From Dactylorhiza incarnata (Eukaryota; Streptophyta; Magnoliopsida; Asparagales; Orchidaceae), in contig JAWHQI010000099.1 of the NCBI GenBank assembly GCA_033032865.1, forward strand, positions 1,187,001 to 1,251,000: 64,000 nt of DNA, given 5' to 3'. The position numbers and the translations under genes are program-made. The notes under the pieces were generated by a model. The model was given only the letters and a program-made list of their open reading frames with translations. It was not told where the DNA came from and searched no databases. Below, in pieces: positions 21,540 to 32,822 of this stretch. How positions within the stretch are numbered: the stretch's first letter is position 1; every line of letters starts with the position of its first letter.

Positions 21540-23310
21540 TGTACAACTCATATTCGTCGAGGGTGGACCCATTCAGGCCACGTAGGCAGAAGTTAAAAGT
21601 CAAAACAGAAGTCAAAGTAAAAGATCAAGACAAGACCAGCCAACAAGAGCAGTTGAAGGCATGGGCGAGTATGTGCGATGGAAGATTGCTCACTAGTAGT
21701 TGCGATGTGCTCGCAGGCGTTGGTTGTGAAGCGTTCGCAGGCGGCAGAGGCAGGTTAGTCACTGGAGGAGCATCTTTGTCGCTAACAGGCGGTGGAGGTT
21801 TCTTGCTCGCCTCAGGACGCGTTGTCTTAGTCTGAGGAGGTTGTTTGTTGCTCGCAGGAGGAACCTGCTTTCCAAAAGACTTCGAGGAAGATAACCCAAA
21901 TGGCGTCTTCCCGCTGCCAAGTTTTAGCCGGACTGATTGACCAGTTCGCGGTCTCTACTGAGATTCAGGAGAGACCAGCAGAACTGATCGCAGAGGAGAC
22001 ACCACCAGGTGCTCATCAGGAGTTCCAGCAGTCGGCGACACTGCAAAGAGAAGGAAGACCATCAACGCGAGTATAGCGAATTCGGCGATGATCTAAAGTG
22101 CCAGTATAGTGAATGAAGTCCTAACCTCGCGAGGCGAGATCTAGTTGCGTCTGGGTCTGGAACCCGATAAGGTCCACAGCAGGCTCGACCTGCTGTATGG
22201 GAAGGCGAGATGCATCAGGAGCAGGTTGCTCGGCATCTTCACCAAGACACATTTGTTCAATCATCTCCCAGGTATTCGTGATAATCTTAGGTTGGTTAGC
22301 GGCTGGCGTGGCGACATTATCAGGAGCAGGTTTCTGGTTCTTCTTCTTCACGACCTTTGTTTTCTTCTTCTTCGGTACGGGAAGCTCGGCGACATCGTCG
22401 CCTTCGTGACGACGTTTTTGGGTGTTCGACTTCAAGGGATCCTCCAACTCGGCAATGCTCGTCTGAAGGTCTTCCATGGCAGTGAGCGAGATCTCGTGCG
22501 AGTTCAGAGAAGGTGCCCAATAAGAGAGCCCCCCTATATATAGAGATCGGAAGTCAGCCAGACGGTGCCGAGTATGTTAGATACTCGCCCGTAGCAGCTC
22601 GCCGAAAGGAGGGTTGGATGTTTCTTTCCAAGCTCCTTCATAACTCGCAAAGAGCGGGGATTGTGTACAACTCATATTCGTCGAGGGTGGACCCATTCAT
22701 GCCACATGGGCAGAAGTCAAATGTCAAAGCAAAAGTCAACATCAAAGATCAAGACAAGACCAGCCAGCAGGAGTAGTTGAAGGCCTGGGCAAGTATGTGC
22801 GAGCATCCTCCCATACTCGTCAGGTGGGCGATTATAAGAGCTACTCGCCAATGCCACGCGAGTTCCTCCTATAGTCGCGTAGTCACCGAATCCGAAGAGG
22901 AAACCTCGTCGGGTTGGGCCGGGCTATAAATAGACCCCACCTCTAAATTTGCCTATAAATAGGACGTCAGGGGTACCGGGAAGAGGACCATTTTGGCTGA
23001 GCTTTTGGAGCCCATTTTCGAAGACTTGAACCGTGAGATCTTGACCATCCCCCTTGATCGCCATTTTAGATACTCGTCAAGTAGGTGCCTTCCTCGTACT
23101 CTGCTCGATCATTTTGGTTGTGGAGGGAAAGTTTCTTCTAAACTTCCGGATACGTGGTGGGACCTCTCCGCCGCAGCACCTGGGGTCCTTTTCGAGTTCT
23201 CTTAGTCTCTTTGCCCTTTCCCTTCGATCCGTGGAGTTGGATCGCCGGACCAGTAACCTTAGGCTCCCTAGATCTGAATATTTGGAGTCAGGATTTTCCA
23301 GGCTTCAACA
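21540..23310 (+). mobile_element. truncated Tat-type LTR element inserted in the MULE transposase
   Basis: Flanked by CATAT at 21535-21539 and 23311-23315; removing the insert and one CATAT joins the transposase reading (TTIVEDM with YNAGVKPRKIL). LTR 22664-23310 (TGTACAACTC to CTTCAACA) has TATAAATAG boxes at about 22926 and 22953. The left LTR keeps only about 140 bp (21540-21680), after which internal sequence with an antisense gene follows. The rest of the 5' LTR, PBS and pol are missing, so an internal deletion followed insertion. Confidence 0.85.
21695..22477 (-). CDS. antisense gene of the Tat-type element (5' part)
   Basis: Starts at 22477 and runs 118 codons. Features are an acidic N-terminus (MEDLQTSIAELEDPL), a lysine cluster (PKKKKTKVVKKKNQK, residues about 34-48) that looks like a nuclear localisation signal, and then low-complexity sequence. 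A donor-like GAG|GTTAGG at about 22128 and an acceptor TTTGCAG at about 22037 suggest a spliced second exon. A TATA-like CTATATATAG on the minus strand lies at 22534-22543, about 60 bp upstream. It is antisense to the LTR. No domain recognised. It resembles the longer antisense gene at 32722 in layout and basic segment. Confidence 0.45.
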
Positions 23311-23790
23311 CATATCTTCAACTATTGTTGTCTCGCTCTTATCTAGCCTCCCAGCATATGCATGCGATTCAAGATGAACCAATATATGATTATGCACATC
23401 ACACATAACATCAACTTTCCATTCATCAATAGCTTCTCTACGACCTCTAATAGCAAACTTGCAACCACACCGCTTAGAACTTGATTTCCTCAAATTTCTT
23501 TTAATAAAACCCTTGCTTTGAATTTCACTTACGAACCCGGACCGATCACAACCAAGAATAACTCTAGGATTTTCCCTTGAGTCAATTGTATCGGCCTTCG
23601 TGATTATCACAACAAACTCCAGTCCTTACCCAATATTTCGCACCCATTCAACAATTTCCTCCTTACTAAAAAAATATTAATTGTAATGAAATGAGCTCCG
23701 ACATCGACAGAAGTTTCTTCGAAATAATGTTCATACGTCAATAATTTCATGCTTCCATCGGAACTCATTTTAATCTATATCAAAAAATTA
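23305..23790 (-). pseudogene. MULE FAR1-like N-terminal domain
   Basis: Minus strand: MSSDGSMKLLTYEHYFEE start at about 23770, frameshifted, then VILGCDRSGFVSEIQSK, KRCGCKFAIRGRREAIDEW and VDVMCDVHNH, i.e. the C-C-H-x-H zinc-binding pattern of FAR1/FHY3-type DNA-binding domains that MULE transposases share. HAYAGRLDKSETTIVEDM precedes the LTR insertion. In MULEs this region recognises the terminal repeats. Confidence 0.75.
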
Positions 23791-24368
23791 CATTCATATC
23801 ACTACCTAATACTAACCTAATGAAGAAAAAAATTGATTTTTTTTCATGAAACAATATGCTAATACCTTAGAAAATTGAACAGTAGTGCTATAAACCTTGG
23901 AAATGCTTAATAGAAATCAGAAAATTTTGAAGCCCTAAATTTGGAGAAACACCAAAATGAAAAAAAAATTCAACAATTTCATCAATGTATAGTAAAGAAC
24001 ATTTCACACATTCATTAGAAAAGAGAGGAGAGGGAGAAAAGGCGAAATCATACCAAAAAATTGATAGGGCAAGGGTTTGGGAGGCCAAAACTGAAATGAG
24101 CGGCGGCCGGAGTAACTAGTGGCCTATCCGACCTCTAAGAAGCCTTCGCCGGCTACCTTCACCGGCATTCTTCACCGTCCGGCGGCGTGAAAGGCAAGGC
24201 GATCGATCGGCCCATGGAAGGTTGCGGGTGTTCGGTCGGCTCCAGAAAAAAGGCGGAAATAAAATGGGGGGCTGCGTTTAGGAGGTGATAAAATGCTGTT
24301 TTTAGTCTTTTTTTTCCAAAAAGCGGGGGCTGCTAATAGTCATATACGGACTGCTTATATAAACGCCC

Positions 24369-24801
24369 TATTTGTATACATGTATGTTGACAACTTAAAT
24401 TTAGAAGGGAGATGGTAATTTTGCAAAGTAGAAGGGAGATCCCTGTAATTAATAATTATGCACTGTCCAGAGTAGTTTTTCATAATTACTCTTATATATA
24501 TATATATATATTCACATACATGTGTAATATATAGATGTTGTATTTCATAACATATTTTTAATTTTTATGCAAAAATACTAAATAGATAAATGTACAGAAG
24601 ATAGTATTGGTTAAAGATTAGAGATCCCCAATTTTGTTCAAATGGAGAAAACTTGATTTGCAATTGTTGTTTTCTCAAGCAAACTACTATTAGCCTTCTT
24701 TCCCCATCATTTATATGGTCTACATAATGTTAATCTATCTACTTACTAGTAGGAACTGATCATTGTGGTTGTCATTGAATTGAATATTTTATTGGTTGCA
24801 G
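24369..24801. other. 3' part of the intron
   Basis: Host intron sequence after the MULE, with a TA microsatellite at 24491-24511, ending in the pyrimidine-poor acceptor region ATTGGTTGCAG. Confidence 0.6.
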
Positions 24802-25166
24802 AATATGGAGCAGGAAAACCTCCATCCACTTCTGGTGATGTTTATAGCTACGGAATTTTGCTGCTCGAGATGGTTACAGGAAGAAGACCAATTGATGAAA
24901 TATTTGATGACGGACTTAGCCTTTATAAGTATGTTGAGACAGCATATAGCGGTCATATTTTGGATATTGTGGATCAAACAATGACGTTTGATGGAATTCA
25001 AGATGGGCGAATGAGCTACTTGGAGCAGAAAAAAAGGATTTCGGAATGTTTGGTCTCGGTGATAGCAGTTGGGCTGCAATGTTCAAGACAACGGCCAGAG
25101 GAGAGGATCTGCATGAGAGATACTGCTGCGGAGATGTATGCAATTAGGGATGCCTATCTCTATTAG
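24802..25166 (+). CDS. LRR receptor-like kinase, exon 2 (end of kinase domain)
   Basis: Reads in phase from exon 1 as EYGAGKPPSTSGDVYSYGI, then LLLEMVTGRRPID, LQCSRQRPEERICMRDTAAE and ends at a TAG (25164-25166) after AIRDAYLY. It supplies the conserved Asp-Val-Tyr-Ser segment and the invariant Arg (RPEER) of the kinase C-lobe, so the domain would be complete once spliced. No lesion in this exon. The stop lies about 570 bp from the end of a copia LTR. Confidence 0.88.
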
Positions 25167-25450
25167 TGAGCTTAAATTTAGAAAAATGGGGAGCATGCCT
25201 AAACTTTTCGGCTCTAATTGCAATAATATTTTGATCTTCTGTTCTAATTTAATTAAAGTAATTTAGATCCTGCTCTGTAACTATTAAGTTCATGCGTGTG
25301 TAATTGTGCATAATCCCTTCTCCATTCCATTGTATAGTCATTTTCAAGTTGTATAATTAGTTTTTTTTTTGTGATTGTGTATATAATCATTAGTATATAT
25401 TATATATATTGTATAATCATTGATATCTTCTCCTATTCTACTACAGGTTT
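25167..25450 (+). other. 3' flank of the receptor kinase
   Basis: AT-rich sequence, presumably the 3' UTR and downstream DNA. Several AATAAT-like stretches, no clear polyadenylation signal. Confidence 0.4.
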
Positions 25451-25742
25451 TCTGAAGTATTTCCACACTTTTGCTCAACTCTACTTGAAATTAAAATCTT
25501 GACAAAATAGCTCATAAAAATAGTCAAGCAATTCTAATTCCCCAAAAAATCCACACTTAAATTTTAGAAATCCAAAATACAAAATGGAAAAAGAATTTAT
25601 TTCTTTCTTCTTCGTCATTGAATACAAAGATTTGTACATAAATATATAGGAAGGAGTGAAATCTCAACTCCAAACCAAGGTGTGGGACTAAACTAAACAT
25701 GTCAACAACGTGTCTTTTCATGGGCTAAGTCAATTTTTCTAC
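25451..25742 (-). repeat. 3' LTR region of a copia element
   Basis: The plus strand ends TTTTTCTACA followed by CTCCCCCGCAATC, a reversed PPT and LTR start. The TG end is not clear. A segment of about 30 bp (CTCATAAAAATAGT-n-AGCAATTCTAA at about 25510) recurs at about 33680. Confidence 0.55.
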
Positions 25743-28110
25743 ACTCCCCCGCAATCTTGGAGCATACAGATTGTAGGTGCCAAGCTTGGAAACGAACTGT
25801 TGGTATAGTGAGCGTGGTAAGGCCTTGGTGAGAACATCAAAAATCTGCTCAGCAGCAGGCACATGTCGTAAATCAAGTTTGCATAGCTGAACCTTTTCCT
25901 TGATGAAATGACAATCAACTTTGATATGTTTGGTGCGTTCATAAAAAACGGGATTCTCGGCGATATGGATAAACACCTGACTATCGCCACAAAGAACTGC
26001 CGGAATTGTGAATTTCACACCAAGATCAGTAAGAAGACTTTCCAACCATGTGAGTTTAGAAACAACATATGTCACTGAACGATACTCAGTCTCTGCAGAT
26101 GAGTGTGCCACCATTGTTTGTTTCTTGCTTCGCCAGGTGACTAGGTGTCCTTCAAAGTATGTGCAGTAGCCGCTCGTAGACCTACGATCATCAACAGAAC
26201 CGACATAATCTGCATCAGAGTAGACAACTAAGGATAGAGAAGATGAGGGCCGATACATAAGCTCTTGTCCTGGGGCATTCTTCAGATACCGAAGAATTCG
26301 CTCGATAAGACATCCGAGGAGCATGCATGAACCAGCTGACCACCCCAACAACAAAGGATATAGCGGGTCGTGTGATAGATAAATAGATAAGCTTGCCAAC
26401 TAGGCGACGATAGTACTCTGGATTAGGGAGAAGCAAATATGAGTCGAACATATGCGCGCAGAGCTTGTGGTTGACATTCAATGGTGTGTCTGCAGGTTTG
26501 CATCCAGAGTAACATGCATCGTGAAGAAGGTCTAGACAGTACTTCTGTTGAGACAGGACGAGTACATCGGTTCGACAAGCTACCTCAATGCCCAAGAAAT
26601 ATCGAAAGTTGCCCAAATATTTGATTTGAAAATGTGAGGTCAAGTGCTTCTTGAGCATGAGAATATCATCAACATATACCAGAAGTATCATCGTGCCTAT
26701 CGGGGGGTGACGAGTAAACAAAGAGAAGTTCGTCGAGCTCTGAGTGAAGCCAAATCCCGAATGACTCAATAAACTAAGCACGGGGAGACTGTTTGAGGCC
26801 ATAGAAATTTCTTGAGGTGGCAGATAAGGGACTCCCTCGTGGTTTCATAACCAGGAGGTTGTTGCATGTAGACAGTCTCAGTGAGATTACCATTAAGGAA
26901 GTCATTTTTGATGTCGAGTTGATGCAACGACCAATAACGATGGACGACCAAGGAGATCAAGACCCAAACGGTATTGAACTTAGCGACCGGGGAGAATGTT
27001 TCTTCATAGTCGAGTCCATATTATTAAGTGAACCTGTGAGCCACAAGACGAGCTTCGAGGTGCTCAACGGCCCCATCAGGACGATGAGTCACAATGAAGA
27101 CCCATTTACATTCCATATGGGATTGGCCAGGAGGAAGGGGGCAAGGTCCTAGGTCTAATTTGCCCAGAGGGCAACCATTTCTTCATCCATCGTTGTCCGC
27201 CACCCCGGATGTTGAAGAGCCTCCTACACAGAAGAGGAGGTGGAAATAGAAGACAGAGAAGTCGCAAACTTGTGAAGATCGGGAGACAAGCGGTGTAAGC
27301 AAACATGTTGAGCAAGAGGGTGAGTGGTAGACGTCGTAGGTGGATTAGTTGGTTGTGGAATGTCACCAGTATGGGATAACTGTCTCAGGGCATCAGAGGA
27401 TGGACGACGGCGAGTGTAGACACGAAGATGAGGAGGCGATTGTGGGAGTATGGGAGGTGGTGTTAGAAGCAGAGGAGGCGTGTTGTTGGTGATAGGTATG
27501 TTAGGTCGTGGGATAGCAGGTAAGAAGGTATCATTAGAAGTCGAGGACTAGAAGGGTTGATCCTCAAGGAAGGTAACATCCGCATATGTAACGAGTTTTC
27601 TAGTTGTGGGAGAGTAACACACATATCCCTTCTGTGTGTGAGAGTATCCAACAAACATATACTTGGTAGCACATGGTGCCAATTTATCCACGGTAGGGCC
27701 AAGATGATGGAGAAAACAAACACTGCCAAAGACACAAGGAGTCAAAGGGAAGATGGGTTGCGAAGGAAAGAGGATTGAGAACGGCTTCGCAAAGTTAAGA
27801 ATAGAAGAGAACATGCGATTAATTAGATAACATGTGGTGGAAACTACGAAGTGTCAATATATCCCCGGGACATGCATTTAAAACATAAGGGAGCGAGCAA
27901 CCTCAAGTAGGTGGTGGTTCTTCAGTTCGGCTACACCATTTTGTTGTGGTGTATAGGCGCAGGAAGTTTGGTGGATAATACCAAGCGTAGTACAAGTTTC
28001 CTGGAAGTTGTTACTTGTATATTCACGGGCATTATCGGTTCGGAGGATTTTAATTGAGCGCGAGAATTGAGTACGGGTCTCAACGATAAAGGAGCGGAAT
28101 ATCTCTTGTC
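25743..28110 (-). pseudogene. copia pol remnant: integrase end, RT, RNase H
   Basis: From high to low coordinates on the minus strand: integrase FRSFIVETRTQFSRSIKILR-TDNAREY with TPQQNGVAELKNH (the catalytic region, V-A-E for the usual V-x-E), the linker YMFVGYSHTQKGYVCYSPTT, RT pieces (LHQLDIKNDFLNGNLTETVY, then LLVYVDDILM), and RNase H (YSDADYVGSVDDRRSTSGY, SSAETEYRSV, KHIKVDCHFI) ending near the PPT. Several stops and frameshifts lie at 26960-27180 and near 26400. It is cut off at about 28110 in the integrase where Tat sequence begins. Confidence 0.85.
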
Positions 28111-28740
28111 AAAATGTGAATATTTACATTGGTCGCCCGAGATGCAGTCTAACCGCGAGACCTGATCAGGACTTGTGAAAAATATATTATCTCTGGCGGT
28201 TTCAGGTCGTGATTCATCTTCGCGGAATCAAGATCTATCTCAGGAACTAAGGCGATAAAACCGCCCGAGCAATGTTCCATGGTATTCGGACAAGTATCCA
28301 CTCTGAATTTTTATATACGCAAAATGAAAACAGTTAGCCGCCCGGACTGGTCGCTGATCGCACGACTCAATACTTATTCTCTAGCGAATTCAAGAACTTG
28401 CAGTTTAAAAGAAATAATGCTAAAACAAAAGGTCGCTAATGAACATCCACAGGTAAGTAAAGCCGCAAAGACAAGCAGTTGAACAGGTAAATGTATTTTC
28501 CATTAAAATTCTCAAAAAATACATTTAAAGTTGTTCAAATCGACCGGCTAAAAAAATTAAGCCGTCGGGCATATAAAGTAAGTACAATTACAAAAATAAC
28601 TAGTCGCCCGATCTAAATCTTTTAGACGCAGGAGAACTTGAGTCTCCGCCGCCTTCAATATCCACATCGGGCGAATAATCTCCACTATCGGATGAAGAAC
28701 TTGTTGATCCGCTGCTAGAGCCGCTCAGGCCTCCAGTCTC
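28111..28740. other. non-coding internal region of the Tat-type element
   Basis: No gene seen. CCGC- and GCCCG-rich phrases typical of the rest of this element begin directly at the border with copia. Confidence 0.5.
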
Positions 28741-30457
28741 CTAGTTCTCAACCCGATCGGTCTCTCCTTCAGTAGCATCGGCTTCATAAGTCGGATTATC
28801 TTTATCCACGCCATCAGCAGCGGCTTCATCCTCCTTCCCGACCTCATCTTCCTCTTCAGCGGCTTCATCTTCATCATCGTCTTCTTCCTCCGAACTACTT
28901 TCATCGACTTTGTTCTTACCTTTGGCTTTGCGGGTAATGTCATCCAACTTTTTCTTCAGAGATGGATAGACATCCGAGAAGTTAAAGTCTTCGAAACCCG
29001 GAGCCAAGCCGTCAAGCTCCCTCAAGCGGTTTAAAGCTGCGTCAATCCCTTTGGCGACATGGGGAAAGACCTCATCTTGGAAGACCGGGTTGTCGATGTC
29101 ATATTGTTTCTGTCAAAAAGAAAAAAGGTTAGACCGCACGGCTTAAAAAACTCGGATATCACGAATCTCCATCAGGTGATAACTTACCAACTCGGCCGCC
29201 TTTAACCGCGCGTTTTCCTGCGCCAGTTCAGCATATTTCTTTTCTAAGTGACCATGCGCTGAAATTAATCTCCTGTAGGATATACCCATAAATTGATTGG
29301 TCGCAAAACTCCCTGCGCTAACCTGCGCGACTAGTTTGGACAGCTCTTCCTCAGGGATTTCTTTGAGCTTCTTCAAATTCTTCCGGCCATACAGAGCAAC
29401 ACCGGCGGCTACTACGTGGCGGCTTATCTTCTCGCTTCCCCAGTATGGAAGCACGGTAGACACTTGAACGCATTCACCTTCATGGTACCAGCGCAAAGTC
29501 GGTTGGCCTTGTAAATCTTTCGGATTGTCACAGAAGCGAAGGAGATCGAACTCGCCAGAAGAAGCCGAGTCCTCTTCAGACACTTGCGGCCTGCTTCTCT
29601 TCTGCCTTTTCTCTCTTTGCGTAAGAACTAGGCCGCCCAGGCTCAGCGGTTTGTTCTTCAGAACTATGAAAGCAGCTGTAAAACAAGGTCGAAAAGTTAA
29701 TAAACAGGCCACGCGGTCAGAAGTGGCTGGTTATGGAAAACTTACTGTCCTCAGGCCGAACTTGATCTAATTCAGCAAGCAGCGGAATGTAGTAATTCAC
29801 ATCAAGCTGCTTGTCCTTGATGAATTTGTAGATGTTCAGCTCCACACCTTCAACATCGCGCTGTTGAAAGACGTCCTCTTCCCGCACATGCGGGTTAACC
29901 TGCAGTAATCCGAGCTGGCCCTCGAAGATCAAGTACCTCTCCGACCAGTTCGGGATCTTGTTCGCCAGGTTGACGACTTTCAATCCCCTGCAGCCAAAAT
30001 ACAAATGGCCTCTGAATATCTTCGTCCCGGCATCAAGGATAGATCGCACCGAGAAGAATTTTCTGAAGAGGCTAATAGAGAAGCGGACTCGCTCAGACCG
30101 CAGATAAGAAATAAAGCTATAGATGGCGGCTATGGAGTTCAGCGGGAGTTGCCCGGGAACAACTCCATAGTGGTAAAAAATCGTAATAACTTCAAGCAGC
30201 AGTGGAAACTTGAAGTCGTTGTCGAAGTGGTCGATGGGGATTGCGATTTGAGTAGAAGAAGAAGAGTTAATCCGCTCATCGCGAAGCGGAAATCGCGCGA
30301 GCAGGTGGCTTCCTGACATATGTTTCTCGACAAAATCATCTAATTCGGCTTGAGTAAGGCGGCACTCTTTGTGATCCGCCGAGTGAAACGCCAAAGCAGC
30401 ATCAATCCGCATGGCTGGAATCTTATCAGACCGCAGGGATTTGCTCTTAGCCCGCAT
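28741..30457 (-). CDS. Tat antisense gene A, three exons, 522 residues (gypsy-type transposase-like domain)
   Basis: Proposed exons 30457-29746, 29675-29188 and 29109-28741 with GT-AG introns of 70 and 78 bp. Donors GTAAGT at both; acceptors TTTTACAG and TTGACAG. The joined frame is open for 522 residues. Residues about 25-240 (SADHKECRLTQAELDDFVEK, FKFPLLLEVITIFYHYGV-VPGQLPLNSIAAI, FRKFFSV) resemble the plant domain catalogued as putative gypsy-type transposase (Pfam Transposase_28). A coiled segment follows (GHLEKKYAELAQENARLK), then an acidic tail (SSSEEEDDDEDEAAEEED). A TATA-like CTATAAG lies at 30496-30502, about 40 bp before the ATG. It is antisense to its LTR. Function unknown. Confidence 0.65.
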
Positions 30458-30495
30458 CTTGAATGTTGTTGAATAAGTCTCCAGAGTGTTTACTA

Positions 30496-30502
30496 CTTAT
30501 AG
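30496..30502 (-). promoter_or_regulatory. possible TATA box of antisense gene A
   Basis: CTATAAG on the minus strand, 39 bp upstream of the start codon. This implies a very short 5' UTR. Confidence 0.35.
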
Positions 30503-30841
30503 ACTCCAATGATCTGTATATAGCAAAATCGGATCGCGGCTACCTATCTTAACCGCGCGACCAGCAACCTGCATATTCATAATATTTTACAGCAGAAAAA
30601 CCGCAAGCATACAACACAAGCCGCACGATTTACAGGATAATTCAAAGATATCACAAATATTCCAAAATATTCAAAAGCAGAAACCGCAAAGTCTGCAGTA
30701 CAAGCCGCGCGAACTACAAAATAATTCAGATATATCATAAACATTCAAAGTTATCATCAAGCAAACATTCAATGTTTGGGAAGTTGTCCTGAAGACCGAA
30801 TAAAGAATATTACAAACACATTGTTTCCAAATGTAAACCAC

Positions 30842-32722
30842 TCAAGGTTGATGATCAGAAGAAGGGTCTTCGCGGTGAAGGCGCGTGACCTGATCACCGG
30901 TTTGAAGAAGAAGTGAATACATCTGACTAATGTTATGATGGAGGTGATTGATAGTACTATGAAGCCGCGCGGCATCCCGCTCTACCCGCGCAGCAGGAAT
31001 CATGCGGGTAGGCAATACCGCGGCGGTTTCATCAGTAGCAACGATCGGATCGGCCGCCCTAATCACCGGGGGATTTGAGGTCTCCCCGGCAACCTGGCGG
31101 CTCGATGTGCGCAGCCTCTCATCATTCACATTCGCAGGTCGCCGACTCCCGCCGACTTTCCTAGTCAGATGTAGATACTTTCCTCGGTAATACTTGCAGT
31201 CATCCTCGAGATTCAAAATTGCTTTCTCTTTGTTAAGCCGAGCGACTAGAACGGTGTTCTGCTCCTGCAACGCCTTCTCCTTCTCCACCCGCTCTTTCCT
31301 TTCGGCCTCCAGCGCAGCCCGCATTTCTTGCTCCTTCGCCCGCGCGATCTCAGCCTGATCTTCAAGATCTTTTACTTTTTCCTTCAATGTAATAAGAAGA
31401 CCCTTGAAGTCGGCCAGCTCCTCCTCTCCAGTATTTAAGTTCAACGAAGAACTTGGCGTTGGTGGAAGCAGAAAAGGAAGGTTAGTCGTCAGGTCGTCAG
31501 GCTTCATAGCTTGCTCCGGATTAGCTGCAATAAAGAATATGCGGTTAAAACAGTCGGAAGCAAATAACCTAATACAGAGAATACAACAGAATTAAGACCG
31601 CTCAATTCGATGCTTTCTCGCTTGCTGACCGCTACCATAAGATCAGAGCTTGGATATGCAGGCCGCCTCGATTGCTCGGGGTCCATTCTTCGGCGCTGCT
31701 CTCTCCAAAGCTTTTCATTCTGTCTTTCGTTTAACAACAGAAGTTTGAACCGCGGAAAGGAAAAAGCTCGATGGCGGATTCAATATCGAGTCGTTTTGCT
31801 TTTTCCGAGCCCGCGTTTTAAAAAAGCGAACAGGACGATAGCTCGCATCTTTGTTACCTTTTGCGAGGAGGTTAGACGGCCGCGGTTTGTCCAAAGACTG
31901 TCTCAGCTTCTCCGCCTTCACCTTCATCTCCAGCATCCCAACTCTCTTGAAGACCTTTGAATTCGGTACGACCTCCTCATGTCTGACCGCATCCTCGCTA
32001 GGATGACCGGCTTCATTTATGTTTTCAGGGGTGTCAAGTAGCTGGTCCTGTTTCTGCAAGGCATCCATATCCTTAAGGATGTCACTAACGGTTATACTAG
32101 CAGAAGAGTTTGGAGGCTCGGTCGGCTTGTCGTCAGGAGTGACAAGGCCTTCAAGAACCTCCTTCTCGCGCGGCTTATGTTGGAGGCTAGCCGCGCCCGA
32201 CCTATCAGGAACGGCTCTGTTCCGAGCCCTCAACTTTTGAATCTTTTTCATTACCTTCTCCGCCGTGGACTTGGCCCTCTTTCTCTTTTTAACCGAAGAC
32301 GTTTCGGCCTGCTGAGACTGGCTGGAGTTATCCTCTACGATCATTATCGACGAAGTAATCAATTCGTCCGACTTCGGAGAATCGACTACCCCTTCTTCTC
32401 CATCATTCACTTTTAAGTGAGGAACTCCAGAAGGGGAGAATTCTATGTCGAAGGGATTGCCGCTTGCGGTTTTCAAAAGGACAGTACTTGAATCCGCTTT
32501 GCAAGAAGAGGCGGATAGATTAACCGGAGGAGGGTTAGAACAACCCGCGTCGGACTTAGCGACATTCTTATCAGTGGCAGGAGAATCTAACTTAGCAACT
32601 TTTTGTGTGGTGGCTGTTGTGACAGTCCACTCGGTCTTCTCAGACCGGCGAATCCTTTTCTTCTTGGGGCGGTCAGCCTCCTTTCCCTCACGGACCACAA
32701 TCTTAGACATCAGATCGGCCAT
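30842..32722 (-). CDS. Tat antisense gene B, probably three exons, nuclear-type protein with coiled coil
   Basis: Starts MADLMSKIVVREGKEADR at 32722. Residues about 19-30 (PKKKRIRRSEK) and 145-151 (KKRKRAK) are basic clusters that could be nuclear signals. The middle is Ser/Pro-rich. The first frame closes at 31715, but a donor AAG|GTAACA at about 31850 and an acceptor AAAGACAG at about 31715 would join to LWREQRRRMDPEQSRRPAYP. A second intron ends TATTGCAG at about 31532 before ANPEQAMKPDDLTTN. The last exon (to 30842) has a long coiled coil (KEKVKDLEDQAEIARAKEQE and on) and ends HREDPSSDHQP. A TATA-like GCTATAAAAA lies at 32823-32832. Exon borders are tentative. No known domain. Confidence 0.5.
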
Positions 32723-32822
32723 CTGGATCAGAGGACTGGCGGCTCGAAAAAGACTGACCGCTAACGGCGAATAGTGCCCCGTGGCTATGACAGAATTATG
32801 AAGGATAAAGAGCTTTCAAATC

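Larger units (their letters stand above)
19383..24368 (-). mobile_element. Mutator-like element (MULE) with FAR1, transposase and OTU regions
   Basis: About 5 kb between imperfect inverted repeats: the left end reads GGGGATTTATATAAGCA and the right end, reversed, GGGCGTTTATATAAGCAG, with similarity continuing into TATTAGCAGCCC/TATTGGCAGCCC. No perfect 9-bp duplication was seen. The minus strand carries an N-terminal FAR1-like domain, a transposase with DCTYK and DQEIALLNA motifs, and an OTU-like domain. It is split by an LTR element at 21540-23310. Confidence 0.85.
14194..24801 (+). other. 10.6-kb intron of the receptor kinase, filled with transposons
   Basis: Donor CAG|GTAATA at 14194 and acceptor TTGCAG at 24801. 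Joining G with AATATGGAGC restores A-P-E-Y-G-A-G, the conserved end of the kinase activation segment, in phase 1. Subfamily XII genes usually have a single intron at exactly this place, normally under or around 1 kb. Content in order: SINE with solo LTR, solo LTR, RTE LINE, MULE with nested LTR element. Confidence 0.9.

Noticed and set aside
19374..24377. 9-bp target duplication for the MULE
   Set aside because: The flanks agree at only about six of nine positions, so I do not claim one.
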